Origin: Mesomycoplasma dispar
GTDB lineage: Bacteria; Bacillota_I; Bacilli_A; Mycoplasmatales; Metamycoplasmataceae
Reading direction: 5' to 3'
NCBI RefSeq assembly: GCF_000941075.1
Contig: NZ_CP007229.1
Span: 682,001 to 746,000 of the forward strand
DNA length: 64,000 nt
This document shows positions 55,554 to 64,000 of the stretch, in pieces (positions within the stretch are counted from its first letter, which is position 1; the number at the start of each line of letters is the position of its first letter). A program made the position numbers and the translations under genes. The notes beneath the pieces were generated by a model that searched no databases, was not told the origin of the DNA, and was given only the letters and a program-made list of their open reading frames with translations.

Positions 55554-55727
55554 TTTTATTTTAATTATTTTTCAGAAACTGGAAAAATTCGCAGAAGCTT
55601 TTTTAATTTATGCTAAACTTGGTTAAAAAAGTTTTAAATATTTTGTATCAAACTAATTTAATATATAATTTAATAGTAAATTGTTTTAATTTGTTTTTTT
55701 GGAAAAATCAGGGAAGGGGAATGAGTT

Positions 55728-56336
55728 ATGAATTTAGATATTGCAATTTTGGCACTTACAGCACTAACGTTATTGCTAGGGCTCATTTTTGCCGTTTTTT
55801 TCATCTATAATCACATTAAAACTTTGCATAAAAACAAAGTTAATCGCAGTTTCCTTGACCTTGGGATTTCAACGCAAAGAAAAATAGTTTACGAACTCTT
55901 TTTTGCAGTTAAACATCTTTCAAAGAACAAAATCGGCGCAATTATTACCTTACAAAGAAACACGCTTCTTGATAGTCTTCGTACCGATGGAGTCAAAATT
56001 GATTCAATGATTAATTCATCTTTGCTAATTGCAATTTTTCAAAAAAATTCACCATTGCACGATGGAGCAGTAATCATTGTTGATGATCGCATTTCATATG
56101 CATCGACTTATTTTTCCGTATCAGAATCGACGCTTGAAGACCGATATGGCGCCCGACATAGGGCGGCTTTGGGAATTTCGGAGGTTTCTGATTCGATAAC
56201 GATTGTTGTTTCAGAACAAAGTGGTGAGGTTATAATTGTCCGCGATGCTAATTTTTTTAAGATTACTAATCTCGATTCGTTTGCCGAAATTTTAACAAAA
56301 GAACTAAATTTAACAAAAGCTGTTACAAATAAATAA
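55728..56336 (+). CDS. cdaM: Diadenylate cyclase (c-di-AMP synthase), CdaM/CdaA type
   Basis: A 202-residue membrane-bound enzyme that makes the second messenger c-di-AMP from two ATP. One N-terminal membrane span (about residues 5-27) is followed by a short coiled region and a DAC domain (about 70-190) with the two signature motifs: NSPLHDGAVIIV (about 108-119, DGA) and ARHRAALGISE (about 143-153, RHR). The single span rather than three is the CdaM form described in mycoplasmas. A good ribosome site (GGGGAATGAG) precedes the ATG. It is followed 6 bp later by mgtE, so the two are co-transcribed. Since c-di-AMP commonly controls potassium and magnesium transport, the pairing is functionally sensible; direct control of this MgtE is not shown. 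Confidence 0.92.
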   Translation: MNLDIAILALTALTLLLGLIFAVFFIYNHIKTLHKNKVNRSFLDLGISTQRKIVYELFFAVKHLSKNKIGAIITLQRNTLLDSLRTDGVKIDSMINSSLLIAIFQKNSPLHDGAVIIVDDRISYASTYFSVSESTLEDRYGARHRAALGISEVSDSITIVVSEQSGEVIIVRDANFFKITNLDSFAEILTKELNLTKAVTNK

Positions 56337-56342
56337 GTAAAT

Positions 56343-57809
56343 ATGCAAAATTTTGAAGCAACTAGTTCTTCTGTTTTAGCCGAATTAGTAGATGCTAAAA
56401 AAATTAATCAAGTTCGCAATTATGCCAAACAAAAGCCACTTTCCGAAATCGCCGAAGAAGTTTCCAAATTTAGTCAATTTCAACGAATTTTGTTTTTTAG
56501 GATGTTAGATACTGCCGCTGCTGGTGAAATTTTCACTTATTTTTCTCCCGAAATTCAAACCGAATTAGTTATTAGTTTGCCAAACGAAATGATGAACAAA
56601 CTACTTGACGAACTTTATGCCGATGAAATTGTTGAACTCCTAGATGAAGTTCCTGATAATGTTGCTAAACGAATTTTACGTAACATTGACACTGATACTC
56701 GTAAGCAAGTCAATCAACTTTTGCAATATACCGACGACCAAATTGGCTCTTTTATGTCCGTTGATATCGTCTATCTTTCAAACGAATTTACCTGTATGGA
56801 AGCACTTGAAAAAATCCGTCAATATAAAGACATTTCCGAGTTAGTTCATTATTACTATGTCGTTGATGCCCATAAAAAAATAATTGGCGCCACTACTTTA
56901 GAAGATATAGTTTTTTCTGATCCTAAATTGAAAATCGAAGAAATCATTTTTCAAGTACCTTTTTTAATTACAACTGATAAAAAAGAACAAGCTGCCGAAG
57001 TTTTTGCAAAAAATGATTTTTCCGTTTTACCAGTCGTAAATACCGCCCAAAGATTAATTGGAATGGTCACAAGTGATGACATTATCGACATTGTTAAAGA
57101 AGAAGCAACAAGCGATATGTATAAACTAGCTGGGATTTTGCCGCAAGAAGTTGATGATTCCTATATTAAATCAACATTAAAACAGATCGTAAAATCAAGA
57201 GTTTTTTGGCTAATCATTCTGATGTTTGGCTCAACCTTATCACAGTTTATTATCCAAGAATTTACTGATGCAATTACCGAAAATAACGCAATTAAATCAA
57301 TCGGACTTGCTTCGTTTATCACCACAATCGTTTCAATGATTCCAGTAATTTCTGGCTCAGCTGGAAATGCTGGTTCGCAATCAGCGACTACAATTGTGCG
57401 CGCCCTTTCTTTAAAAGAAGTCTCGCGGTCTAATTTTATCCGCAAAGTTTTGCTAAAAGAAATTAGTGTTGGTCTGATAATTGGCACAATTTTGATGTTC
57501 TTAAATTTTGTACGTCTTGTTATCTACTTTAGTTTTACAGGTGATATTAAAAACACACAAATTCCTGAAAATTCAATTTCTAATCTAACAATCCGCGATT
57601 ATATTCTCATAATTTCTTTTGCCTCCTCCGTTTCGCTTTTATGTGTTATCATTTTTTCGAAAATTCTTGGGGCAACAATTCCGATGTTGGCAAAGGCGAT
57701 CAAACGCGATCCTGCGGTAATGTCAGCACCAATTTTGGCAACTGTGACTGATTCAGTTTCGACTTTAATCTTTTTTGGTATTACGATTCTTGTGTTTCTA
57801 ATGATTTAA
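56343..57809 (+). CDS. mgtE: Magnesium transporter MgtE
   Basis: A 488-residue inner-membrane Mg2+ channel. Seen in order: the N-terminal superhelical domain (about residues 20-150, with ELVISLPNEMMNKLLDEL and DEIVELLDEVPD), a CBS pair (about 155-270; IGSFMSVDIVYLS begins it, LIGMVTSDDIIDIVKEE ends it), a connecting helix, and a C-terminal domain with five hydrophobic segments (about 295-488) containing the conserved SAGNAGSQSAT selectivity region (about 340-350). Length and order are typical. Acidic residues of the cytoplasmic domains sense Mg2+ and close the pore. Overall a normal, intact gene, co-transcribed with the diadenylate cyclase 6 bp upstream. Confidence 0.95.
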   Translation: MQNFEATSSSVLAELVDAKKINQVRNYAKQKPLSEIAEEVSKFSQFQRILFFRMLDTAAAGEIFTYFSPEIQTELVISLPNEMMNKLLDELYADEIVELLDEVPDNVAKRILRNIDTDTRKQVNQLLQYTDDQIGSFMSVDIVYLSNEFTCMEALEKIRQYKDISELVHYYYVVDAHKKIIGATTLEDIVFSDPKLKIEEIIFQVPFLITTDKKEQAAEVFAKNDFSVLPVVNTAQRLIGMVTSDDIIDIVKEEATSDMYKLAGILPQEVDDSYIKSTLKQIVKSRVFWLIILMFGSTLSQFIIQEFTDAITENNAIKSIGLASFITTIVSMIPVISGSAGNAGSQSATTIVRALSLKEVSRSNFIRKVLLKEISVGLIIGTILMFLNFVRLVIYFSFTGDIKNTQIPENSISNLTIRDYILIISFASSVSLLCVIIFSKILGATIPMLAKAIKRDPAVMSAPILATVTDSVSTLIFFGITILVFLMI

Positions 57810-57897
57810 TTAATAAATTTCAAAAAATTTATTAATTAATAAAATTATGAAATTAATTTCATAATTTTAAAAAATTACTAATTTGATTGGATAAAAA

Positions 57898-58593
57898 GTG
57901 TCTTATATTAACATAATCGGCTGAATTGCCTCAGTTTTAACTGCCATAATTGGACTTCCACTTGTAATTAATACATTTCTAGGAAAAAAACCACCGAAAG
58001 TTTCGCTTTTTAGTTGGTGAATTTACTATCTTGGAATTTTAGGTTTTGCCTTTTTTGGTTTGGTTATAAATGATTTACCAATTGTAATTACGCAAATTTT
58101 TTGCGGTTTAACTACTTTTATTTTTTTAGTGCAAAATTACATTTTTCGACTAAAAACAACGAAAAAACTGCATTCTAATATTGCTTTTCTTGCTCTTAGT
58201 TCAATTGTTTACTTTCTAATTTTACTAACTGGAATTCTTTTTGCAACAAAATTAATTTCATTTTCTAAAATTATATCAGCGGCAACTTATATCGTAATTT
58301 TTGCTGGTTTTTGTGTAAATATCGCTTTTTTACCACAAACTTTATTAGGAATCAAGCAAAAAACAATAAAATTTATCCCATTAACTTTTTTAATTAACCT
58401 TTTATTACTAAATTTTGCCTGAGTTATTTATGATTTTCTAAGATTAGTTGTTGAAAAAGAATCAAATTATATTCCTGCACTAATTTTCCAAATTATCGGT
58501 TTTTTAATCGCAAGTTTACAACTTTTTGCCTATTTTTACCAGTTAGGTCAACAACGCAAAATAAACAAAACCTTCAAAATCAACTGAATTTAG
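57898..58593 (+). CDS. PQ-loop repeat membrane protein
   Basis: A 231-residue protein with about seven hydrophobic segments and the short motif FLPQTLLGIK at about residues 147-156, typical of the PQ-loop family; the first half has a weaker counterpart (IIGLPLVINTF). PQ-loop proteins include sugar (SWEET-like) and amino-acid transporters; the substrate here is unknown. The start is GTG at 57898, because no ATG occurs in frame upstream of the first hydrophobic segment; ribosome pairing is weak. Reads through UGA at 57922, 58018 and others. It lies 88 bp after mgtE with a short A/T-rich hairpin region between. The terminator's first arm overlaps the last codons. Confidence 0.78.
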
Positions 58594-58610
58594 TTAATTT
58601 TGAAGGTTTT
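58567..58610. terminator. Terminator after the PQ-loop gene, shared with the convergent HAD gene
   Basis: Arms AAAACCTTCAAAAT (58567-58580) and ATTTTGAAGGTTTT (58597-58610), a 14-bp perfect stem followed by TTTCTT. It lies between convergent genes. Confidence 0.88.
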
Positions 58611-58639
58611 TTTCTTAAAATTTCAGTAAAAATCTTAAA

Positions 58640-59443
58640 TTAGTTAAACTTTGTACGGTACAAAAAATCCTTAATTGCATAAATTAGCCCTTCTTGATCA
58701 CAAGCGCTTGTATGAAAATTAGCCGTTTTTTTCACAGCTTCATAACCATTTGCCATCGCATAAGAAAATTTTGTTCTTTCAAGCATTGAAACATCGTTAG
58801 GACTATCGCCAATTGTCATCACCTCATCAATTTTATAATTAAGGGCATTAGAAACAAATTCAACAGCATTTCCCTTATTTGTATTTTTTTTACTAATTTC
58901 AAGACTTAAGTTTTTCAGAAAAACTACCTCTAAATCTTGATCTTTTTCTAGTAATTTATAGGCTTTTTCAATCTGTGCTGGCGAACCTATTAGTTCTAAT
59001 TTAATCACGTTTTCCTGGAAAGAATCGGTAAAATAAACCTCATTTTCAGGATCAAGATGTGGATAGTTAAAAAACGAAAAATATTCCCGTTTAGTATTGA
59101 AACTAAAATATTTTTCCTGATTCCAAAAATTTAGTTGCATATCTAAATTTTTCGCAATTTCAAAAACATATTTTTGTGACTCAGTCGAAATTGAACCGTT
59201 AATTAGTTGGTGATTTTCAATTTCAAGATCGCTAAACAATGCGCCATTTGAAGTTATAACGTATCTGATTTCTAGGTTTTTTGCAACTTGGCGAATCCGC
59301 GAACTTAAAGGATTACCAGTATTAAGAACAAGGATAAATTTGTCCTTGTTCTTTTTTATATAATCAGTTGTTTGTTCGCTAACCTTAAAATCAGCGCAAT
59401 ATAAAGTGCCATCAATGTCGCTAAAAATTAATTTTTTGTTCAT
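58640..59443 (-). CDS. Cof-type HAD-superfamily phosphatase
   Basis: A 267-residue soluble hydrolase of HAD class IIB. Motif I FSDIDGTLYCADF (about residues 7-19) holds the nucleophile and acid/base Asp pair. Motif II is LNTGNPLSSR (about 39-48), motif III a Lys before GNAVEFV (about 190), and motif IV MTIGDSPNDVSMLE (about 209-222). The cap sits between motifs II and III. Such enzymes dephosphorylate sugar phosphates, pyridoxal phosphate or flavin mononucleotide; the specificity cannot be told. Monocistronic, convergent with the PQ-loop gene and divergent from the F1-like ATPase operon. Mycoplasmas often carry several paralogs. Confidence 0.92.
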   Translation of the reverse strand: MNKKLIFSDIDGTLYCADFKVSEQTTDYIKKNKDKFILVLNTGNPLSSRIRQVAKNLEIRYVITSNGALFSDLEIENHQLINGSISTESQKYVFEIAKNLDMQLNFWNQEKYFSFNTKREYFSFFNYPHLDPENEVYFTDSFQENVIKLELIGSPAQIEKAYKLLEKDQDLEVVFLKNLSLEISKKNTNKGNAVEFVSNALNYKIDEVMTIGDSPNDVSMLERTKFSYAMANGYEAVKKTANFHTSACDQEGLIYAIKDFLYRTKFN

Positions 59444-59572
59444 TTGTTAAAATTATAAAGATATTTAAATAAAAAAAAAGAAATTAACTTTTTAATTAGA
59501 ATTATTCGGCGGATTGGATTTTAAAAAATAAAGGTAAACAACATTTCTACTTTAAAATTGGCAATTTTTCAT

Positions 59573-59596
59573 AAAAAAAAAAAAAAAAGTTATAAT
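59573..59596 (+). promoter_or_regulatory. Promoter of the F1-like ATPase operon with poly(A)16 next to -10
   Basis: Sixteen A (59573-59588), then GT and a perfect TATAAT (59591-59596). A TTGGCA box at 59558-59563 would be the -35, but its spacing of 27 bp is far from the usual 17. Tract length may set promoter strength, as in the Vlp promoters of M. hyorhinis. An AGAAAGGAAAG ribosome site precedes ATG 59636. Confidence 0.6.
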
Positions 59597-59635
59597 TAAA
59601 TTCTAGTTAAAATTTAGAAAAGAAAGGAAAGTGCA

Positions 59636-61231
59636 ATGAAAGAGATTGACAATGATGTTTTAACTCTCAAAACAAAACCCGCAAAAATAAGCCAAAAACA
59701 ATTAGTGCAATATTTTCTCCGTGCACTAGTTGTTTTTTTGTTTGCAATTTTATGTTTGGCGATTTTTTTTGATTCACCCCGATCATTTCTAAATATATCT
59801 AGTATCGACCCCGCAAATTCGCCAACTTCAAATATTTCGAGTATTTCAACTTTTTTTAATCCGATCGAGGATAATATTCGCGAGTTTGTCTCCTCGCGAA
59901 TAACAAGATCAGTTTTATTGCTATTTTTTAGTTTTGCTTTTTTGTTAAAAGGGCTAAAATATTTACAACTAAAACAAAAACTGAAAAAATACTTTGTTTT
60001 AACGGTATTTTTCTCGCTTTTTTTACTTAATATTATTTTATATTTTGCCTGACTAACAACAAATTGAATTAATATTTTTCTATTTTCAGCGCAAATTTTT
60101 GTGCTAATTTTTCTCGATTATTTCCTTTGAATCTGAATTGGGCGAAAAAACGATAAGATTAATTATGACTATAAGAAATTATTTATTTTTAAGCATATTA
60201 GTCTTTTTGCTGCAATTGCTGTTTCTGCAATTTTATTTGGAATTTTTGGTTCAATGGTTTTTTCTACCCCAAAAGAAAATGCAACTCCGACCGTAACTTA
60301 TGGCAATAAAATTGCGGATTGATTATATACATTTATCGGCGAGGTTGGAAAAGCTACTAATTCATTCATCTTAATTGCGATATTAGTTTTTGCACTAGTA
60401 ATGTTTTTGCTGTTTTTTAGTCCGCAAATTTATTTTTACCGCCAAAGCTTTATCAGACTAAAAAAATTCGTCCCATCGTTTTCCATTTTAATTTTCGCTG
60501 TTTTTTCAATTTTTATTTATAGTGTTTATGTTAATATTTATGCAACCGGAAATTTTGTTCAATTTTTACCTTTTGGTCAAAATTTAGAAACAAATTATGT
60601 GCCAATGATAATCGGAATTTCGATTCATTTTGTTTTGTTGGTAGTTTATTTTCTTTTGAATTTCACCGGCATAAAAGCAAAAATAAAAGATTATCAATTA
60701 AGTTTTTTTGGATTTTTCCTTTTATTATCATTTATTACTAGTTTTGTTATTTCTTATTTAAACTATACAGTTTTTGCCACTATTTGAATAAATTTAAGTC
60801 AGATAGTTTTTCTTATTATAACTTATTCACTTTTTATAAAAATAAGACCAGAATTTCCTTTGTGATTAAAATTTTTAATTGGCTTTTTTATTAGTTTATA
60901 TATAATTTTTACTTTCATTTATACTTTAAATATTAATGTTTATACAAATTCGGTTGTAAAAACTGATAAGAAAGACTCATCTGCTTTAGTATCAACTTTT
61001 TATATTGACTATAGTTTCTATTATTTTGGAATTCTTAACGTTTTACTTGGAGTTTTTGTATTATCAAATTTGTTTATTGCTATTGGAAAAAACGCTTTAA
61101 TATTAACAACGAAAAAAACTTCCCAAGAACAAAAACAGAATCAAAAATTAACCACAAAGGAAAAAGTGGCAAATGATTCTGCAAATAATAGTCAAAATCT
61201 AAAAACTTCAAAGTCAAAAAACTAAAAATTA
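59636..61231 (+). CDS. Multi-pass membrane protein, first gene of the F1-like ATPase operon
   Basis: A 531-residue protein with about ten to twelve hydrophobic segments, Lys-rich loops and a hydrophilic C-terminal tail rich in Lys, Gln, Asn and Ser (from about residue 490). Reads through several UGA codons, including 60050, 60062 and 60785. It has no visible c-ring or a-subunit motif, so it is not a canonical Fo part. In mycoplasmas, clusters encoding a second, F1-like ATPase (the type 2 cluster, related to the gliding motor ATPase of M. mobile) begin with a membrane protein of this kind, and the four following genes match that layout. It is probably the membrane anchor of the complex; this is inferred from context. 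Next gene begins 10 bp later. Confidence 0.78.
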
Positions 61232-61241
61232 GGAGCAAATT

Positions 61242-61796
61242 ATGAAAATTTTTGGATCGAAAAAAGAAGCAAATTCAACTGTTATTGACAATAAAGTTGA
61301 ATTTCGTGATTACTATGATTTAATTAAGCACCCAAGTTTTGTTAGTTTTGATGCTTTAATGAATTTGACATTGCTTATATCTTCACAAAAAGCAAAATCA
61401 TCAATGCGAACAAAATACCAACAAAAAGTAATGAGTTCTTACAAAGCAACGACTGAATTAGTGTTTAAAAATTTTGTTATCTCGTGACAAAGGTCTTCAC
61501 GATTTGGCTCAAAAGGTCTTGTTCCCGTAATTGCCCAAAAAGAATCTTCAAATGTAATGGCAAGTAATTTCTTTGCTGATAGCAACGATTCAAGATTTTC
61601 TTCAATCCTTGCAAATTTAAATACACTCGCATGAGATTTTATTAGTAATAAAAACCGTTTTGTTGAAGTTGTTGAAGGTTGCATCGTTTTTAGCGACCCT
61701 CAAACTCGCACGCTTAAAGTCGTTTTTAGCGAAATGTCATTAGTTTCTAGTTTCGAAAATCAAACAGAACAAGAGAAAAAAGCAAAGAAATCCTAA
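61242..61796 (+). CDS. Hypothetical subunit of the F1-like ATPase cluster
   Basis: A 184-residue soluble protein with UGA Trp codons at 61486 and 61633. No membrane segment and no recognised domain. The middle has a strand-rich stretch (RFVEVVEGCIVFSD, TLKVVFSEMSL), and the end is Lys-rich. A good ribosome site (TTAGGAG) precedes the ATG, and the gene lies 10 bp after the membrane protein and 19 bp before the gamma-like gene. By position it corresponds to one of the cluster-specific proteins of unknown function that accompany F1-like ATPases in mycoplasmas. Nothing more can be said from sequence. Confidence 0.72.
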
Positions 61797-61815
61797 TTTT
61801 GAAAGTTTTTAGATT

Positions 61816-62682
61816 ATGAACATAAACGAAAAAAAGGAAAAAAGAGCCAATTTTGTTAAAATTTACGATTTAGTATCTTTAAATCGAAACATTTCCTTAA
61901 TCCAAATTAATCTCTTGTTAAGAACTATTAGAAATGTTTATGAATTTTTCCTTATTGGTCAATATTTTCTTACCAAATTTAGTTCCCAAAGATCGATATC
62001 CTCAAAATTAACTTTAATTACTAGAAAAGCTTTAACAAGACAAAATATTAATCTTTGAATTTACCCTTCGTCAAACGAAAAATATACGCAAAACTTTTTT
62101 GACCAAATCGAGCATAAAATTCTTGAAAATTACACTGAAAAAGATTTTATTATTCCACTTGGCGTGCGCGCAATTGAGTTTGCAAAAAAGAAAAATATGA
62201 AAATTATTCAAAGTTTTGAAGATCTTAGCAATTCGTTTGAAAATTCAAATAAAATCGCCCAAATTATTGAACACGGAATTAAAAATCGTCAGTTTTCTTC
62301 AGTAAAAATGGCAGTTTATTCTAATAAAATTCCGAATTTTATTGCCACAATTTTCCCTTTAAATCAATTTGAATTTAAAATGGAAACAAGTCAGGAAGCG
62401 CTAGAAATAATTGAAAACAACCTTGAAAAAGTCCGTTTTTTCCCTAATTTTGAAGAGTTTTACCAAACCCAAATTCATACTTATTTTGCTTCATCAGTTC
62501 AGGTTTTGCTTTTAGAGTCGCAATTTATTGTCTATAAAAACAAACTAATTCACGAAAACACGCTGTTAAAAGAAATTGAAGAAAAAATTCACCATCTTAA
62601 AACAACAATTCTCAAAATCGAACGTGAACTTGAAATTGAAGAACTGAATCTAATCAAACGCAAACCGAAAGGAGTTTTTTAA
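61816..62682 (+). CDS. Gamma-subunit-like protein of an F1-like ATPase
   Basis: A 288-residue protein with the plan of an F1 gamma subunit, although very diverged. N terminus: a helix beginning FVKIYDLVSLNRNISLIQINLL, where gamma has its first coiled-coil strand. Middle: an alpha/beta part with IIPLGVRAIEFAKKKN-like pattern and KMAVYSNKIPNF. C terminus: a long helix YFASSVQVLLLESQFIVYKN...IEEKIHHLK, which follows the gamma pattern (alleSqxsEyaaRmxAM) closely. The Arg/Met of that motif and the final glycines are not kept. It reads through UGA at 62056. The stop at 62680-62682 abuts the next ATG directly. In the F1-like complex it would be the central shaft inside an alpha-beta hexamer encoded downstream. 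Confidence 0.78.
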
Positions 62683-63153
62683 ATGGCCGCAAAACTCTGA
62701 AACTTCAGAATTTTAACTCCTGAAAATAAGGTTGTTAGTTTTAAAGATTGCAAAGTTTTTATTAATATCGAACAGGAAAAATATTTTGCACCAATCGTGC
62801 CATTTTTAGTTTCCAACTTACAATTTTCGCTTATCAAAATTGAAGTTTCAAACGAAACTCTTTATTTTTTTGCTCACCGTTCACTCTTGTTTTCGCTTGA
62901 AGATTCAGTCTCAATTCGTCTTTATGATGACTTAATTTTTTACAAAGTTGATAAAAAAGAATTTTATATTCAGAAAAAATCAGGGCAAAATAATAAAAAC
63001 AAACTTTTACATAAATTACAATTACAAGCAAATTTAGAAATCAGTTCGGATTTAGAACTATACCAAAACTACCAACTCACAAAACAACAAAATGAAGAAA
63101 ATCGACTTAAAGAATTGTTTTTTCTAGTCAAAACTGAGGTGAACAATGTCTAA
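62683..63153 (+). CDS. Epsilon-subunit-like protein of an F1-like ATPase
   Basis: A 156-residue protein. Residues about 5-88 follow the epsilon-subunit beta sandwich: FRILTPENKVVSF at the start (compare the usual VVTPEGxVxSG), then APIVPFLVSNLQFSLIKIE and FFAHRSLLFSLEDSVSIRL, where epsilon has its GHAPLL...VRI...GGFLEV pattern. A helical C-terminal part follows (about 100-156), as in epsilon. The canonical GHAP is not kept. The ATG follows the gamma-like stop with no gap, with an AAAGGAG ribosome site inside the gamma-like gene, and the end overlaps the next gene by 8 bp. Finding gamma- and epsilon-like proteins in this order makes the ATPase assignment of the cluster firm enough despite the missing alpha and beta genes. 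Confidence 0.75.
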
Positions 63154-64000
63154 AAAAGCAAAAAAGAGAATACTTTTTACTAGTTTTTTCCCAATTTTAA
63201 CACTAACCCCGTTTTTCTTTCTAAGTTCAGGAATGAAACTAACCCAGGCTGAAGCAGTTCAACAAAGTCCTGGAAATAATCGCGAATCTGGTGGGACAAA
63301 TTCTAATGACAATTCTGCATCTGGGGGAAAAAATGGGAAAACTGATGGAGAAAGTTCGTCTCCTGAGTCTAAAAAAGATGGAAAATCTGGCAATAAAAAA
63401 GAAGAAAAGAAAGCCGAACCAATCACAGAAGAAGATTTAAAGAAAAATCAGGCTTGATGAAACGCGCAAAAATCAAGTCTAATTGATAACTTTTTGCAAA
63501 AAGTTGACGAAGATATTAAAATCAAACTCGCTGATATCAACTCAAAAACTCGCGATAATGTCGAAGAAAGACTAAAACAAAGTTTTTTTTGAATCCAATT
63601 ACGTTATTATTTCAAAAAAAATGCCGAAGGGATTAAAAAAAACCCACAAGAATACGGTCTAAATATCATAAGCCCTTTCGCTTTCGCTAACAATCTTAAA
63701 TTAAAACGTGGTGATGTCAGTTTTGAAAAAGAAAATCATCAAGGTCTTGAATGGGGAAGTAATGAAAATGATGATTATGCAAAAGTCAAAGGTGTTAAAA
63801 CTGATAAAGTAACCGAAGTTCCCAACACTTTAAAAGGGAAAGAATTTGAAGAACGAATTAAAACTTATTTCCAAGGTTTAGAATCAGGTTATAAACAATA
63901 TTTATTTAAAGAAGAAGAATTTCCTGAATATAAAAAGAATTTTGATTTAAATATCGATCGTGATCGAATCGATGCTGAAGAATCACTTTTATTAGCATCT
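63146..64000 (+). CDS. Large secreted or membrane-anchored protein of the F1-like ATPase cluster, cut by window end
   Basis: At least 285 residues, open at the window end. N terminus: basic head (MSKKAKKR) and one hydrophobic segment (about residues 9-30), then a Gly/Ser/Asn/Lys-rich low-complexity linker (about 40-95) and a folded, charged domain. There is no lipobox Cys in the signal. Reads through UGA at 63458-63460 and later. It overlaps the epsilon-like gene by 8 bp, so it belongs to the same operon. Type 2 F1-like ATPase clusters include a large cluster-specific exported protein at this position before the alpha- and beta-like genes, which should lie downstream of the window. Function unknown. 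Confidence 0.75.

Noticed and set aside
1-64000. CRISPR arrays, tRNA or rRNA genes
   Set aside because: No regularly spaced short repeats, and no cloverleaf or rRNA-like segments were found on reading both strands. A tRNA could be missed by eye, so tRNAscan would settle it.

Overview
The window is from a mycoplasma that reads UGA as tryptophan. Almost every long gene contains in-frame TGA codons, and adh, pgk, the PTS gene and the adhesins are whole only in that code. The DNA is very AT-rich. The gene content (a tandem pair of giant P97/P102-family adhesins resembling P159 and P216, a fructose-type PTS, a second F1-like ATPase cluster) points to the Mesomycoplasma hyopneumoniae / ovipneumoniae / dispar / flocculare group. 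I cannot fix the species from sequence alone.

Layout. 1-1.4 kb: start of a P1B metal ATPase and its small HMA protein. 1.4-10.1 kb: two decayed IS256-like elements flank an S8 (subtilisin-like) protease and two paralogous membrane-anchored proteins. 10.7-13.6 kb: zinc alcohol dehydrogenase and two unknown membrane-associated proteins. 13.7-18.9 kb: a minus-strand operon of a secreted protein and two ABC ATPase-FtsX fusions. 19.0-23.6 kb: a broken trypsin-like lipoprotein and two paralogous multi-pass membrane proteins, bracketed by two near-identical ~505-bp derivatives of the IS. 23.9-36.1 kb: a restriction-modification island (a dead DpnII/MboI-like system, a single-chain type IIG enzyme, a Dam-type methylase, and a fused 5mC + N6A methylase divergent from an HNH endonuclease). 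36.1-46.1 kb: the P216-like and P159-like adhesin genes. 46.6-52.2 kb: manA, a small membrane protein, fruA, an RpiR-type regulator and pgk. 52.6-58.6 kb: a six-module zinc-ribbon repeat protein, a diadenylate cyclase, MgtE and a PQ-loop protein. 58.6-64 kb: a HAD phosphatase and the start of a non-canonical F1-like ATPase operon with recognisable gamma- and epsilon-like subunits.

Three themes recur. First, homopolymer tracts of about 16-17 bases lie where they would switch genes. One is just inside the S8 protease start and one is inside the trypsin-like lipoprotein gene; both currently leave the expected frame broken. Two more directly abut or nearly abut -10 boxes, upstream of the secreted-protein/ABC operon and of the F1-like ATPase operon. 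Second, a ~3.3-kb inverted duplication of the P216-like gene's 3' end flanks 8 kb of the restriction island. It is a mosaic pseudogene copy that could serve as a recombination donor and as a site for inversion. Third, one IS256-like family has produced a size series of internally deleted derivatives (about 1380, 1250, 505 and 130 bp).

How genes work together: fruA imports and phosphorylates a hexose, manA feeds mannose-6-phosphate to fructose-6-phosphate, and pgk is in lower glycolysis, with the RpiR-type protein the likely local sugar-phosphate regulator. The proteases, adhesins and F1-like ATPase act at the cell surface. The restriction systems are accessory DNA. No tRNA, rRNA or CRISPR array was recognised.
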